Shown: piece after piece, positions 28,684-39,400 of the stretch
Position numbering within the stretch: position 1 is the first letter of the stretch
Layout of the letters: the number at the start of each line of letters is the position of its first letter
Source: Olivibacter jilunii
GTDB lineage: Bacteria > Bacteroidota > Bacteroidia > Sphingobacteriales > Sphingobacteriaceae
DNA length: 64,000 bases
NCBI RefSeq assembly: GCF_900607235.1
Contig: NZ_LR027848.1
Coordinates: 62,001-126,000 of the forward strand
Direction of reading: 5' to 3'
Notes under the pieces: model-generated
Told to the model about the DNA's origin: nothing
Seen by the model: the letters and a program-made list of their open reading frames with translations, nothing else
Databases searched by the model: none
Program-made: the position numbers and the translations under genes

Positions 28684-29667
28684 ATGCTAGATAAAGACTT
28701 ATTCAAACGCTTTCTCGAAAATAAATGCAACGCTGAAGAAGCGGAACGTGTAGCAAATTATCTAAAAACTCATCCCGAGGCTTTTGAGCTGTTATTACCC
28801 GAAACAGAGTGGGAACAGACATTACAGGAGTATAGTTACGATAAAAAACACCGTGTTTATCGCCTAAGTCCATGGATTTATAAAGCAGCCATCGTCCTGC
28901 TTTCACTGGGGGCCATTCACCTGCTTTATGAAAGGCAGCGAGACCAAAAGAAAGTCCTAATCCAAAATAAGGAGATTGCTACAATAGGCAATAGTGAAGT
29001 GAAAGAGAACATAAGTGATAAAACCTTATTTTTTACCTTGGAAGACGGCAGCGATATTCAGCTGGAACCAAACAGTAAAATCGAATTCCCTATTGATTTC
29101 ACGTCTAATCGTACCATTACCCTTACCGGAATGGCTGTGTTTAATGTAGCAAATGATCCGGAACATCCTTTTAAAGTATTGGCAAAAGACGTAGAAACTA
29201 CGGTGTTGGGTACCCGATTCGAAATAAGTGCTTTTCCAAAGCAAGATCAGGTATCAGTTCGGTTACTAACAGGCAAAATAAGCGTTCGCAATAAAAACCA
29301 TCAGAAAAGAACGATTCTTATACCAGGTCAACAATACACCTTGACACCTACAGGTTCCAGTGTAACGAACTTCCGCCGTAAAGAACTTAAAAAAACGAAT
29401 AAACCACTTATCAATACAACATCAACGGTAACACGCAAAGGAGATAGCCTACTATTTGATAAACAACCATTAAGCTTTGTGTTCACCGTGCTTAGCAAAG
29501 AATTTGATACCCCAATCAATTTTAATAAGGATGCCGTTCGTAAGAAATTCTTTACGGGATATGTCATCAAAAGTAGATCGCTGGAAAAAGAGTTAACAAA
29601 CATCGTATTAATGAACAAGCTAACATTGGAGAACGACACTACACACCATAGATTACTCATTAAATAA
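28684..29667 (+). CDS. FecR-family anti-sigma factor
   Basis: Inner-membrane regulator of 327 residues. The cytoplasmic N-terminus (about 1-75, including FLENKCNAEEAERVANYL) would hold the sigma factor. One membrane helix is IYKAAIVLLSLGAIHLLY. The periplasmic FecR domain contains LEDGSDIQLEPNSKIEFP, TLTGMAVFNVA and VLGTRFEISAF, and the C-terminal DUF4974-like domain contains FDKQPLSFVFTVLSKEFDTP. It is encoded 61 bp after the sigma gene and 21 bp before susC. In the classical model it relays a signal from the N-terminal STN domain of the TonB-dependent protein, but the SusC here appears to lack that domain. Confidence 0.93.
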   Translation: MLDKDLFKRFLENKCNAEEAERVANYLKTHPEAFELLLPETEWEQTLQEYSYDKKHRVYRLSPWIYKAAIVLLSLGAIHLLYERQRDQKKVLIQNKEIATIGNSEVKENISDKTLFFTLEDGSDIQLEPNSKIEFPIDFTSNRTITLTGMAVFNVANDPEHPFKVLAKDVETTVLGTRFEISAFPKQDQVSVRLLTGKISVRNKNHQKRTILIPGQQYTLTPTGSSVTNFRRKELKKTNKPLINTTSTVTRKGDSLLFDKQPLSFVFTVLSKEFDTPINFNKDAVRKKFFTGYVIKSRSLEKELTNIVLMNKLTLENDTTHHRLLIK

Positions 29668-29688
29668 AACAATTTAACCCAATCAAGC

Positions 29689-32600
29689 ATGAAGAAAACA
29701 CCTACATTTTTAAAATGCCGATTACCGGTCATGTTGCTGCTTACCATCCTTTTTAGCCATCTGTTCGCGACAGCGCAAAGCGGTCGAAGTATCAGTGGAG
29801 CTGTATCGGACGCAGACGGCGAGATCATTCCGGGAGTATCGGTGCAGCTTAAAGGAGCCAACAACTACACAGCGGCTACCATGACTAACGCAAGTGGCAT
29901 TTTTAGTTTTGAAAATTTGCCGACCAATGGACCTTACACACTTACGTTCAGTTATATTGGTTTTGAGAAAAAAACACTTACCGGTTATGAAGTAAGGTCG
30001 GGGGAAAAGATATCTATTTCGGTAAGTCTGACCGCTGACGTAGCCGACTTGGATGAAGTGATCGTAACAGGCTATAGCACGCAACGTCGTCGGGAAGTGA
30101 CTGGGGCAGTTGCAACCGTAGGCGCGAAGGAAATCGAGAACATTCCGGTTCAATCTTTTGACCGCGCTATGCAAGGACAGGCAACTGGTGTACAAATAAA
30201 CGCAGCCAGCGGGGTACCCGGTGCACCGGTGCAAATGAACATCCGTGGTGTAGGCTCAATAACCGCAGGCACCCAGCCCTTGTTTATTATTGATGGTGTA
30301 CAGATGAACAGCACCACCACCACAACTACCACTGCCAGCAACCCACTCGCCTTTCTGAACAATAATGATATTGAATCGATTACGGTACTTAAAGATGCTG
30401 CCGCGGCTTCCATCTATGGCGCACAGGCGGGAAATGGTGTGGTGGTTATCACTACGAAGAAGGGGAAAGCCGGACAAAGCCAAATCAATTTCAACACGTA
30501 TGTTGGATTTACGGCACCCATGCCGAGCATAGATATGATGTCTACACAACAGTTCTTGCAGGCACGCATGGAAGCGGTGAAAAACAGATACCCAAATCGG
30601 ACGGACTCGGTAAATCGTCGAAATGTGCTGACAGGCCTTGGCTTAGATCCTACACTTTCCGATGCTGATTTAGCGGCTTTACCCACCTATGATTGGCAAG
30701 ATGCAGCGTTTAGAAATGGTTCTTCTCAAAATTATGAGCTGTCTTTCAGCGGCGGTACGGAAAAGACCAGCGTCTTTTTATCGGGATCTTATAACAAGCA
30801 ACAAGGAGCTGTTATCGGACTGGATTTTAACCGAGCTACCGCGAAAGCTAATATTAGTCATAAAGCAACTGATTGGCTAACGGTCGATTTTAACTCAAGC
30901 TTTGGATCGGTGGTACAGAACGGGATTTCGGGCAGCGGCGGAAGTACAGGTAATTTTGCTGCACCGCAATACGCGGCTCCGATGATGTTACCTTTTGTGC
31001 CAATATATAATCCGGATGGCTCTTTTAATGCTCCAACTAGCGGGCTGCCGGGCGATATGCGCCACAACCCCATCTTTGCAACAGAGGTCAATGAGATTAA
31101 AAGTCGCACACGATCCTTAGTTGGGAATACGGCTTTTACGGCTAGGATCACCAAGGATTTATCTTTCAAGTCCTTCTATGGCCTCGACTATCGGACGGTC
31201 TTCGCTGCCAATTATACAGATCCGCGTACCATTGACGGTTTTGCTCGTAGAGGTTTACTTCAGATCAGAAGTTATGAAAACATCAACTTTATGACGAATC
31301 AAACTTTTAACTATAATAAGGTCATCAATAATAAGCATTCACTTTCTGGAATTCTGGGAGTCGAATATAGAAGCGAAACGCGCGACTATAACTTCTCTTC
31401 GGGTGAAGGTTTTCCTACTTTTCAATTTCAAACTATGGAAGCAGCCGCAGCCCCGGTTAGTGTAACTGGTACTTGGAGTGGCTTTAAACGCCTGGGATTT
31501 TTTGGACAGGCCAACTATGATTATGATAAAAAGTACTTTGTGAGCGCAGTACTTCGATATGATGGTTCTTCCCGATTTGGTGCCAACAATCGCTTTGGTT
31601 GGTTCCCTTCTATTTCAGGTGCTTGGGCAATTGATCAGGAGGATTTCTTGAAAGGAACACCTTGGATCGATCAATTGAAACTGCGTCTAAGTTATGGTGA
31701 AACAGGTAACGACCAGGTAGATAATTTTGCCTCACGTGGTCTATACAGTGGCAATGGCCCATATAATTCATTACCTGGCATACGTCCGAGCAGTGTAGAA
31801 AATCAAGATCTTAAATGGGAACGTAATGTTACGTATAATATCGGCTTGGATTTGGCTTTCTTTAATAGCCGAGTGGCTTTTACAGCAGAAGCCTTCAGAA
31901 GGACCAGTAAAGATCTGCTATTGGAACAACCCTTACCCTATACCAGCGGATATGCTAACATTGCACGGAACCTCGGTGAATTGAGAAACCAAGGGCTTGA
32001 ATTCTCCCTGAACACACATAATATCAAAAGTAACGATTTCAATTGGACATCTAGTTTCAATATTACCTTTATCGATAATCAGGTGACGAAACTGTATGAT
32101 GGCTTGGATGTATTACCGGGCGATCAAACCATTCGGGTGGGATCGCCTTTGTATTCTTACTTTCTTGCTCAATATGCCGGTGTAAACGCAGCTACAGGAA
32201 AGGCAATGTGGTACGATGGGGATGGTAATATCACCTACAACCCGGTGAGCCCGGCCGATTGGAAAGTTTATGGTAGCCAACTGAGTGATGTGTACGGTGG
32301 TTTCACTAATACGTTTAGCTATAAAGGGATTGAGTTATCGGCCTTTTTCCAATATGATTATGGACGCGATCTATACAATTCGCAGAACACTTTTTGGATG
32401 CGCAATGCGGCGACCTTACGCAACGGCTTAGAAAGCAATTCTCTTGATAGATGGACCACACCCGGGCAAGTAACAGATAGCCCGCGTCCGATTGATGGGG
32501 GTTCCGAATCCAATATGGCGAGCCAATACCGTAGTAGCAGTCGCTTTTTGGAGGACGCTTCGTACATTCGGTTAAAGACGTTGACCCTGGCCTACGCCCT

Positions 32601-32802
32601 CCCCGCCCATGTAGCGGCTAAAATCAAAGCGCGCCAAATCCGTATCTACGCACAAGGCGTTAATTTAATTACTTGGACTAAATGGTCAGGCTATGACCCC
32701 GAATTTTATATTGATCCATCGCCTAACGCGACCTTTACCTCGAATCAAGGAGCTATTCCACCCTTAAGAAGTTACACCTTTGGTTTGCAAGTAGGTTTTT
32801 AA
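29689..32802 (+). CDS. SusC/RagA-family TonB-dependent outer-membrane transporter
   Basis: Outer-membrane importer of 1037 residues. Signal peptide ends near LFATAQ. A carboxypeptidase-regulatory-like domain follows at about 34-115 (ISGAVSDADGEIIPGVSVQL). The plug domain contains DEVIVTGYSTQRRREVTGAV and PVQMNIRGVGSI, and a 22-strand barrel ends SYTFGLQVGF. The mature protein begins directly with the carboxypeptidase-like domain, leaving no room for an STN signalling domain despite the adjacent sigma/FecR pair. It pairs with the SusD 13 bp downstream. Substrate is unknown: no glycoside hydrolase or sulfatase lies in this operon. Confidence 0.95.
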   Translation: MKKTPTFLKCRLPVMLLLTILFSHLFATAQSGRSISGAVSDADGEIIPGVSVQLKGANNYTAATMTNASGIFSFENLPTNGPYTLTFSYIGFEKKTLTGYEVRSGEKISISVSLTADVADLDEVIVTGYSTQRRREVTGAVATVGAKEIENIPVQSFDRAMQGQATGVQINAASGVPGAPVQMNIRGVGSITAGTQPLFIIDGVQMNSTTTTTTTASNPLAFLNNNDIESITVLKDAAAASIYGAQAGNGVVVITTKKGKAGQSQINFNTYVGFTAPMPSIDMMSTQQFLQARMEAVKNRYPNRTDSVNRRNVLTGLGLDPTLSDADLAALPTYDWQDAAFRNGSSQNYELSFSGGTEKTSVFLSGSYNKQQGAVIGLDFNRATAKANISHKATDWLTVDFNSSFGSVVQNGISGSGGSTGNFAAPQYAAPMMLPFVPIYNPDGSFNAPTSGLPGDMRHNPIFATEVNEIKSRTRSLVGNTAFTARITKDLSFKSFYGLDYRTVFAANYTDPRTIDGFARRGLLQIRSYENINFMTNQTFNYNKVINNKHSLSGILGVEYRSETRDYNFSSGEGFPTFQFQTMEAAAAPVSVTGTWSGFKRLGFFGQANYDYDKKYFVSAVLRYDGSSRFGANNRFGWFPSISGAWAIDQEDFLKGTPWIDQLKLRLSYGETGNDQVDNFASRGLYSGNGPYNSLPGIRPSSVENQDLKWERNVTYNIGLDLAFFNSRVAFTAEAFRRTSKDLLLEQPLPYTSGYANIARNLGELRNQGLEFSLNTHNIKSNDFNWTSSFNITFIDNQVTKLYDGLDVLPGDQTIRVGSPLYSYFLAQYAGVNAATGKAMWYDGDGNITYNPVSPADWKVYGSQLSDVYGGFTNTFSYKGIELSAFFQYDYGRDLYNSQNTFWMRNAATLRNGLESNSLDRWTTPGQVTDSPRPIDGGSESNMASQYRSSSRFLEDASYIRLKTLTLAYALPAHVAAKIKARQIRIYAQGVNLITWTKWSGYDPEFYIDPSPNATFTSNQGAIPPLRSYTFGLQVGF

Positions 32803-32815
32803 TAGAAATTGAATC

Positions 32816-34255
32816 ATGAAGAAATTTATAACTATAGTGATGCTAGCAGGACTTGTTCTCGGTACCGTATCCTGCAATAAACTTTTGGAAGTTGATCCTA
32901 AACATGCCATTGACTCAAACACAGCCTTAAGTAGTCAGGAAGCAATTGATGCGGCTGTAAACGGTGTTTATTCACGCTTGCGTGAAGTAGGCCTTTATGG
33001 CCGTGATTTAATTGCTATACCGGAGTTATTGGCCGACAATGCCATAAACACCGGTGCAGGAAACCGCTTGGTAGGACAGGGTATCAACCAAGCTGGGTCG
33101 CACATACAGACAGAAACTTGGCAGTATTGTTATTATATAAACAATCAGGCCAACTTAATTTTAGAAGCTCTGGAGGCCTATGATGGTGACGAAGCTTATG
33201 AAAACAATATTGCCGGACAGTTACATTTTCTGCGTGCTTTGGTATATCACACCTTGATGAAAGCCTATGCTTATGATCCAACGGCTATCGTGGAACCTTC
33301 CGATCGAGGAGGTGTTCCCATCATCAATAAAGGGGTCCTCAATACGGCACAAATAGAATATTCATCGCGCCCTACGGTTGGCGAAGTATATGATTTTATT
33401 TACGGTGAACTGGACAAGGCTGTTTTATTGTTAGCTACCAATAACAACAGGATCACGGATCAAACGTTTGCTTCTTTAGCTGCTGCCCATGCTTTGTATT
33501 CACGTGTTGCTTTATACCGCGGAGATATGGCCAAAGTAATAAGTGAAGGGGAGCTGGCTATCAGCACCAGCGGTTTGTCTTTAGTCCCGACGGAACAATT
33601 TGTTAATACTTGGAGAACGGATAAAAACCCGGAATCTTTTTTTGAAGTAGCTTTTGTGCTGGCAGCGGATCATTCCAATACAACAAACGAATCTTTACGA
33701 GCTACTTTCACCACCCGCATGACCGCTACATCGACAACAACTGTAAGCCATGGCAACGTGGTTGTGAGTGATGAACTTTATAGCCAATACAATGCGAATG
33801 ATGTACGGAGAGAGTTAATTGTGCGTGGATTGGGCGGTAATAGCAGTCGTTGGGAAATCACCAAGTTTGTGAGTAGAAGCGGGATTAATAATATCGACAA
33901 TGTTCCGGTTATACGTCTTCCTGAAGTAATTCTGAATATGGCTGAAGCTTATGCAACGCCGGGTAGTGCGGTTTATAACGAAGCTGCAGCACGCGAACAA
34001 CTCAATAAAATCAGGGAGCGTGCCGGTATTGGGTTAGCAAGCTATAGCGGTGAGGCCCTTTTTAACGACATTATTTTGCAACGCCGATTGGAACTGGCTT
34101 TTGAGGGACACCGCTTTTTCGATCTTAAACGTTTGGGCAGAGATATTATAAAAGAATCCGGAAATGTCCAACATAGTGATTTTAGAATCTTAGCCAACAT
34201 CCCGGTAAGAGAGGCGGTACCGAATACGCAAGTAACACAAAACCCAGGTTATTAA
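32816..34255 (+). CDS. SusD/RagB-family nutrient-binding lipoprotein
   Basis: Surface lipoprotein of 479 residues that caps the SusC barrel and binds substrate. The lipobox is GTVSC, followed by NKLLEVDPKHAIDSNTAL. TPR-like helical features of SusD are visible (AIDAAVNGVYSRLREVGLYG, LHFLRALVYHTLMKAYAYDP) and the C-terminal RRLELAFEGHRFFDLKRLGR block is characteristic. It ends GY. It sits between susC and a small lipoprotein gene. Confidence 0.95.
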   Translation: MKKFITIVMLAGLVLGTVSCNKLLEVDPKHAIDSNTALSSQEAIDAAVNGVYSRLREVGLYGRDLIAIPELLADNAINTGAGNRLVGQGINQAGSHIQTETWQYCYYINNQANLILEALEAYDGDEAYENNIAGQLHFLRALVYHTLMKAYAYDPTAIVEPSDRGGVPIINKGVLNTAQIEYSSRPTVGEVYDFIYGELDKAVLLLATNNNRITDQTFASLAAAHALYSRVALYRGDMAKVISEGELAISTSGLSLVPTEQFVNTWRTDKNPESFFEVAFVLAADHSNTTNESLRATFTTRMTATSTTTVSHGNVVVSDELYSQYNANDVRRELIVRGLGGNSSRWEITKFVSRSGINNIDNVPVIRLPEVILNMAEAYATPGSAVYNEAAAREQLNKIRERAGIGLASYSGEALFNDIILQRRLELAFEGHRFFDLKRLGRDIIKESGNVQHSDFRILANIPVREAVPNTQVTQNPGY

Positions 34256-34257
34256 AA

Positions 34258-34743
34258 ATGATTAAAATGAAAAAATTGATATATCTATTAAGTCTCGTAC
34301 TTCCGATGATTTGGACAGGATGTATGAAAGATCATAAAGAGGATTTCCAGTTCCGCGAGGCTGTTGTTGAATTTGAAGATGCCACTACCAATAATAATGT
34401 AGCCGGTAAAGATTATCCATTATTAACGGCTTTAAGGAATGGCTCGGGCGAAAAGACTTATCGGGTCAATCTACTTGGAGAACAACTCAGAGATGATCAG
34501 GCCTTGGCTTTTCGTGTAGTAAGCGAGGAATCAACGGCTGTAGAGGGTATGCATTACAGTCTTCCGGAAGGAAACATTACCACACTACCAGCAAATAGCA
34601 GCTTTGCGCTATTAAAAATTAATGTGCTGGATTTTACTCCAGCAGCCGGTACAGTACAGCTTGTTCTTGAGTTAACCGGAAATGAGCGTGTAAAAGCCAG
34701 CGAGCGTTATAAGCGAATTGGTATTCGAATCAACTTACAATAA
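34258..34743 (+). CDS. Small lipoprotein following SusD (DUF4843-like)
   Basis: A 161-residue lipoprotein with lipobox IWTGC after a short signal (MKKLIYLLSLVLPM). The mature part is beta-rich with an internal TYRVNLLGEQLRDDQALAFRVVSEE pattern resembling the Bacteroidota DUF4843/Calx-beta-like proteins that often sit at this operon position. It starts 2 bp after the susD stop, and a strong terminator follows its own stop. It may be an accessory surface glycan- or peptide-binding protein. The family assignment is tentative. Confidence 0.7.
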   Translation: MIKMKKLIYLLSLVLPMIWTGCMKDHKEDFQFREAVVEFEDATTNNNVAGKDYPLLTALRNGSGEKTYRVNLLGEQLRDDQALAFRVVSEESTAVEGMHYSLPEGNITTLPANSSFALLKINVLDFTPAAGTVQLVLELTGNERVKASERYKRIGIRINLQ

Positions 34744-34776
34744 TAAGAAAGGCGGGATTTCCCCGCCTTTCTTATT
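34742..34776. terminator. Bidirectional terminator between convergent susCD operons
   Basis: AATAAGAAAGGCGGG (34742-34756) pairs perfectly with CCCGCCTTTCTTATT (34762-34776) around ATTTC. The A/T-rich lower stem can serve as U-tract in both directions. It separates two convergent SusD-containing operons. Confidence 0.9.
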
Positions 34777-34783
34777 ACTATTA

Positions 34784-36274
34784 TTATAAATTCGGATTCT
34801 GCTGGGTCTCTTCCAATGGTATGGCAAAGAGATAGTACCTACTATTGGCAACAAAATCACTGCCATCGGGAAAACGTAAAATACGATGCCCTTGGGCATT
34901 GACGGTCTTGCTGGTTCCATCGGGGGTCGTTACATTAACTTTAATGGGGTTCCCTTGCGCATCAACATAGGCTTTTCGCTCTACTTTACCTTGTGTACGT
35001 AAGATATCGGACAACGAGAAGCCTTCTCCCCACAGTTCTTTCCGACGTTCAATTAAAATGGCTTGAAGCAAGTCGTCAGCCGAACCGCCCGTGAATAAAA
35101 CGGCTTGCCTGGCTGCTCGTAAGGTGTTCAAGGCGGTAATCGCTTGTTCTGTTTGACCGGCTCTTGCATAACCTTCGGCTTCAATCAAGTACATTTCCGC
35201 TGCACGCATATACACGATGTCGCCAATCAGGTTCGATTTGAATTTGAATTTCTTATAACGGAGAAAGCCTTCTCTACCGGGTAAACCATCCCACTCAAAC
35301 AAGCCGTTGCGGATATCTTGTTCGTCAAAAAAGTTCTTGAAGTATGGATCAGCCATAAAGCTGTAGTAATACGAACCGGATGAGGATACATCCAGAAAAT
35401 GAAATGTGTAACTAGCCGTATTCTGCTCATTGGTTTGCCCATGTCCCCATATCCACTCAACGTTCTGCATATCATTAAACCCATCGCTATAATTTGCTGC
35501 CGGCATCAAACTGTAATCTGCACGTGCTGCTGCTGCGGCCTGCGCCGCCTGTAGCCAGTCGCCTGTGTTTAAATAAGTTCGCGCCAACAAGCCATTGACA
35601 ACGGCACGATCAATGCGATATTTTTCTGTGCTTGGTCTTGTATATTCAGCTAATAAGCTTAGTGCGTCCTGTAAATCACTTTTGATAAGGGTGTAGATTT
35701 CCTCCAACGTAGCCTTTGGTTTCCCTTCGGTTTCAACGGTTGTTGGCTCAGTATAAATAGGCACCGTCAATGCCGTTTGATCTTTGAGATAAGAAAACTG
35801 GTAATAGGTAGCCAAATTGAGGTAACAGAAAGCCCTCAAGGCCTTGGCTTGCCCTTTTAATTGCGCCTTTTTCACTTCGTCCCCCGCTGCCGCATCTACT
35901 TTAGCGATGACGTTATTGCAATTGTCAATCACTTTATAAAGCAGGGTCCAGAACGATTTAACTCGATTCGTAGTGGCATTATACAGTTCGGTAAAGGCGT
36001 AAGCATCTCGATAACCGTATTTGGTGGTGACAGCCACATCACTCCCCATCGCATCACCGGTACGCATAAAAGCGGTGTAACCTGGATTGGCATAGGTAAA
36101 ATAGGTATCATTTAAATAACTCCAGGTACCGTTGATAACGGTTTCGATATTATCGACATTTTTATAAATCTCCGAATCGGCAACCGCATCGGTAGGTGCC
36201 GTTTCCAAATCCTTGCTGCAGGCGGTCAGTAGTAAGCTGAGCACGCTAAGGATATATATTGTTTTTCGTATCAT
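34784..36274 (-). CDS. SusD/RagB-family lipoprotein of the riboswitch-controlled operon
   Basis: Surface lipoprotein of 496 residues with lipobox LLTAC, then SKDLETAPTDAVADSEIYKN. SusD features include INGTWSYLNDTYF, LKGQAKALRAFCYLNLATYY, LIEAEGYARAGQTEQAITAL and the late ERRKELWGEGFSLSDILR block. It is co-transcribed with the SusC at 36418-39555, downstream of a SAM-I riboswitch. The SusC-SusD spacer is 143 bp and filled with short TAACCAATAACT-type repeats, longer than the spacer of the first pair (13 bp). Substrate unknown; see the riboswitch entry for the clue to its role. Confidence 0.94.
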   Translation of the reverse strand: MIRKTIYILSVLSLLLTACSKDLETAPTDAVADSEIYKNVDNIETVINGTWSYLNDTYFTYANPGYTAFMRTGDAMGSDVAVTTKYGYRDAYAFTELYNATTNRVKSFWTLLYKVIDNCNNVIAKVDAAAGDEVKKAQLKGQAKALRAFCYLNLATYYQFSYLKDQTALTVPIYTEPTTVETEGKPKATLEEIYTLIKSDLQDALSLLAEYTRPSTEKYRIDRAVVNGLLARTYLNTGDWLQAAQAAAAARADYSLMPAANYSDGFNDMQNVEWIWGHGQTNEQNTASYTFHFLDVSSSGSYYYSFMADPYFKNFFDEQDIRNGLFEWDGLPGREGFLRYKKFKFKSNLIGDIVYMRAAEMYLIEAEGYARAGQTEQAITALNTLRAARQAVLFTGGSADDLLQAILIERRKELWGEGFSLSDILRTQGKVERKAYVDAQGNPIKVNVTTPDGTSKTVNAQGHRILRFPDGSDFVANSRYYLFAIPLEETQQNPNL

Positions 36275-36289
36275 ATTTTTTTCTTTTGA

Positions 36290-36416
36290 TTTTAAGCTAT
36301 TAGTTTTGGTACTGAATCAACACAAAACCAAAAACTAACAACAAGTAACCAATAACTAATAACCAGTAACCAATAACTAACAACCAATAACTAACAACGA
36401 GCACCTAACCCCCACA
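36290..36416. repeat. Degenerate AACCAATAACTAA-type repeats inside the susCD operon
   Basis: Short units of the form AACTAACAAC, AAGTAACCAATAACTAATAA and CCAGTAACCAATAACTAAC follow each other with small variations. The same words occur in the flanks of the large repeat copies at 44.7-46.4 kb and 51.5 kb. Confidence 0.8.
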
Positions 36417-36417
36417 A

Positions 36418-39400
36418 CTACAAAGTAAGCTGTAATCCAGCGGATACGGTACGCATTGCCGGGTATCTGAAATAAGTTGCTCCGTTAACGGTTTGTTCCG
36501 GATCCATCCCTTTATGGCCATAGAAGGTCAATAAGTTCTCCCCTTGTAAAAACACACGTAAGTTGGCAATACCCAACCGTTCGATTAAGTGTTTGGAAAA
36601 GTTATACCCTAAGCTTACATTCTTTAAGCGCGCATAAGTAGCGGAATAAAGAAAGCGTGTTGATGCAGATGTCCAAGTTAAATTATCCGTTGTTAAGCGG
36701 GGGACATCGGTTTGTGTGTTTTCGGGCGTCCAACGGTTCAGGATTTCGGTACTCCAAGCGCGTCCCGGACTACTACCATTGTGCATGAGCTGAATATAGT
36801 CGTTATCCAATATTTTACCCCCTAAGCTAAAACTTAGCAGCGCGGATAAATCAAAGTTCTTATAGCTAACAGTGTTCGAGAATCCGCCTACTAGATCAGG
36901 GAGGGAATTATCTTGAACAAAAAGTCCAGCCTGGCCATACTCGGAAGTCGTTTCGGCTGTTTGGTTGCCATTTGCATCGGCTTTGTACCATAGCGGGCTG
37001 CCGGTAGCCGGGTCTACACCGGCCCAGGTTGGCAGATAAAAGTCGTAGATAGAACCTCCCACCGCTAAGAGCTTGTTACCATTAGGGATAGGTTTGCCGC
37101 CATTGGGCAATTCGGTAATCTTGTTTTTGTAATGTCCCAAATTAAGATCCAGATTCCACCGAAAATTATCGTTCCGAACCGGTACGGTTTGCAGGGTAAG
37201 TTCGAATCCGGTATTTTGAAGTGCACCGATGTTGGCATCATAACCTGGAAAACCGGTAGAAGGTGCCTTTGGCATGGTATACAGCAAATCTTTACTTTTA
37301 CGGTTAAAATACTCGAAACTGGCGGCTACACGTTGATCTAAGATGGCGATATCGAGGCCTGCATTGAAGTTCAGGTTGCTTTCCCATTTCAAAGTTGGCG
37401 TGGGCAGACGCTGCGTAACCGTTCCGCCTTGGCCAAGGTTATTGGAAATGCTATATAATCCTTGGTAAGCATAATAGATGGGATTGCCGTTCGATAATAA
37501 ATTATCATTTCCCTGAGCTCCGTAACTTGCACGAACTGTTAACTGATTAATTAAGCTGTTATTGCGCAGAAACTCTTCTTCGGCAATTTTCCAGGAAGCG
37601 CCTACCGACCAGAAGGTTCCCCAACGGTTATCCGGTGAGAAACGGGAAGATCCATCGGTACGCAAGGACCCCGAAAGGAAGTAGCGGTTTTTGTAATCAT
37701 ACTCTACCCTACCTAAAAAGCTCAACATGCTGTAATCTACCGAAAAGCCATTGAAGGAATTGAGTTGAGACGCCGCATCGGGCTCATAGAAACCGGGCAA
37801 TACAAAGCGCTCCCGACTGCCATCCATATCGGTATTTTGAAACTTATAGAATTCCTGTCCGGCCAATACATTCAGATGATGCTCGTTAAAGGTTTTTTCG
37901 TAGGTTACGATATTATTCCAGGTATAAGAAGTTCTCCGGCGATTGGATTTAGCCACAGATCCTTGGTATTCTGCGCCGTCGCCAAGTACGGGGTTCACAT
38001 AATCGTGCGTATTACGATTTATATAATCAATACTGTAAGTCGTGCGGAATTTCAATTCAGGTGTGATAACCGCTTCGAGGAATGCTCTACCGGACAGATT
38101 TTCGCTACGGATTTCATTTTTATCCAAAGGGAGAGAAGCTGCGAGGTTATTACGCGGAATAGCTGCGCTTGGACGGTATTCGCCGAAGTCATAGATCTTG
38201 TTGCCATTTTCGTCCAAACGATAGGAACCGTCTGCATTGCGTTCGTAATATGGGTAGAACGAAGGTACTAAGCGGGTAAAATTAATGATGTTGGCGGTAT
38301 TGCTATCTTCTGATTGCGGGTACTTTTGTAAGCTACTGCTAACAGCTACGTTTAAACCGGCATTGAGCCATTTCTTGGCCTGTGTGTTGACGTTGATGCG
38401 AGCATTATAGCGCTTAAAGCCTGATTCAATGGCTATACCTTGATCATTGAGGTAACCACCGGAGAAGTAGTAGCTCGATTTTTCGTTGCCGCCGCTAAAG
38501 CTTAAATCGGCCTGGGTGCGACGACCGGTGCGTTGTAGCACATCTGCCCAATTGTCATTCCATAGCGGTGTAGCGCCTGGAACGATTTTACCATCTAAAC
38601 CCACCGGCTGCGGATAATTGCTCCCATAAGGGTTAATATTGAGGTCGGTTAAGAGCTGATTGCTGGCATTCTGTGCTGCTTGTTCAGCAGCAAGTCCGTT
38701 GGATAAGTTCTTATTACGCAGGGCTTCCCAATATAACTCGAAATACTGGTTGGTGGAAACTTGCTCATAATCCTTTACTGCCCTGTCGGATATTCCTTGG
38801 GTAAAATTGAAATTAATCGTGGTTTTTCCGTCCTTTAATCCTTCCTTCGTCGTAATGATGATCACACCATTCGCACCACGTGACCCATAAAGCGCGCTGG
38901 CCGCCGCATCTTTGAGGACACTAACGGATTTTATGTCATTGGGATTAATAGCGTTAATATCTCCACTGTAGGGGTTTCCATCTACTACGTAGAGTGGTGC
39001 ACTTGACGCGTTGATCGATCCGATACCGCGAATGCGTATTTCGGCATCGGTACCCGGTTGTCCGGAAGAAGATACTGATTGTAAACCGGGAACCTGTCCC
39101 TGCAGGGCTTTGCTGACGCTCGAAACCTGACGATTGGCGATTTTATCCTGCGAAATTGCCGCTACTGAACCGGTGAAACTGGATCGCTTGGCGGTACCAT
39201 AGGCTACCACTACAACTTCGTTTAAATCATTACTGGCCGGCTTGAGGGCTACAGAAAGTTGATTGCCGCTCACCGGTAAATCCTGTGGTTCATAGCCCAC
39301 ATAGCTAAAGCGCAAGGTTGTTTTTCCTGCCTGTACTTGGAGGCGGTAAGCTCCGTTGGCATCGGTATGGGTTGATTGAGTTCCTCCTACCACGCTGATA

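Noticed and set aside
30150..30686. Several minus-strand ORFs of about 90 residues within the first susC.
   Set aside because: Mutually overlapping shadow frames of the transporter gene, with no promoter or domain support.
37765..38271. Plus-strand ORF of 168 residues inside the second susC.
   Set aside because: It is antisense to a strongly supported SusC barrel with no start signals or recognisable domains.
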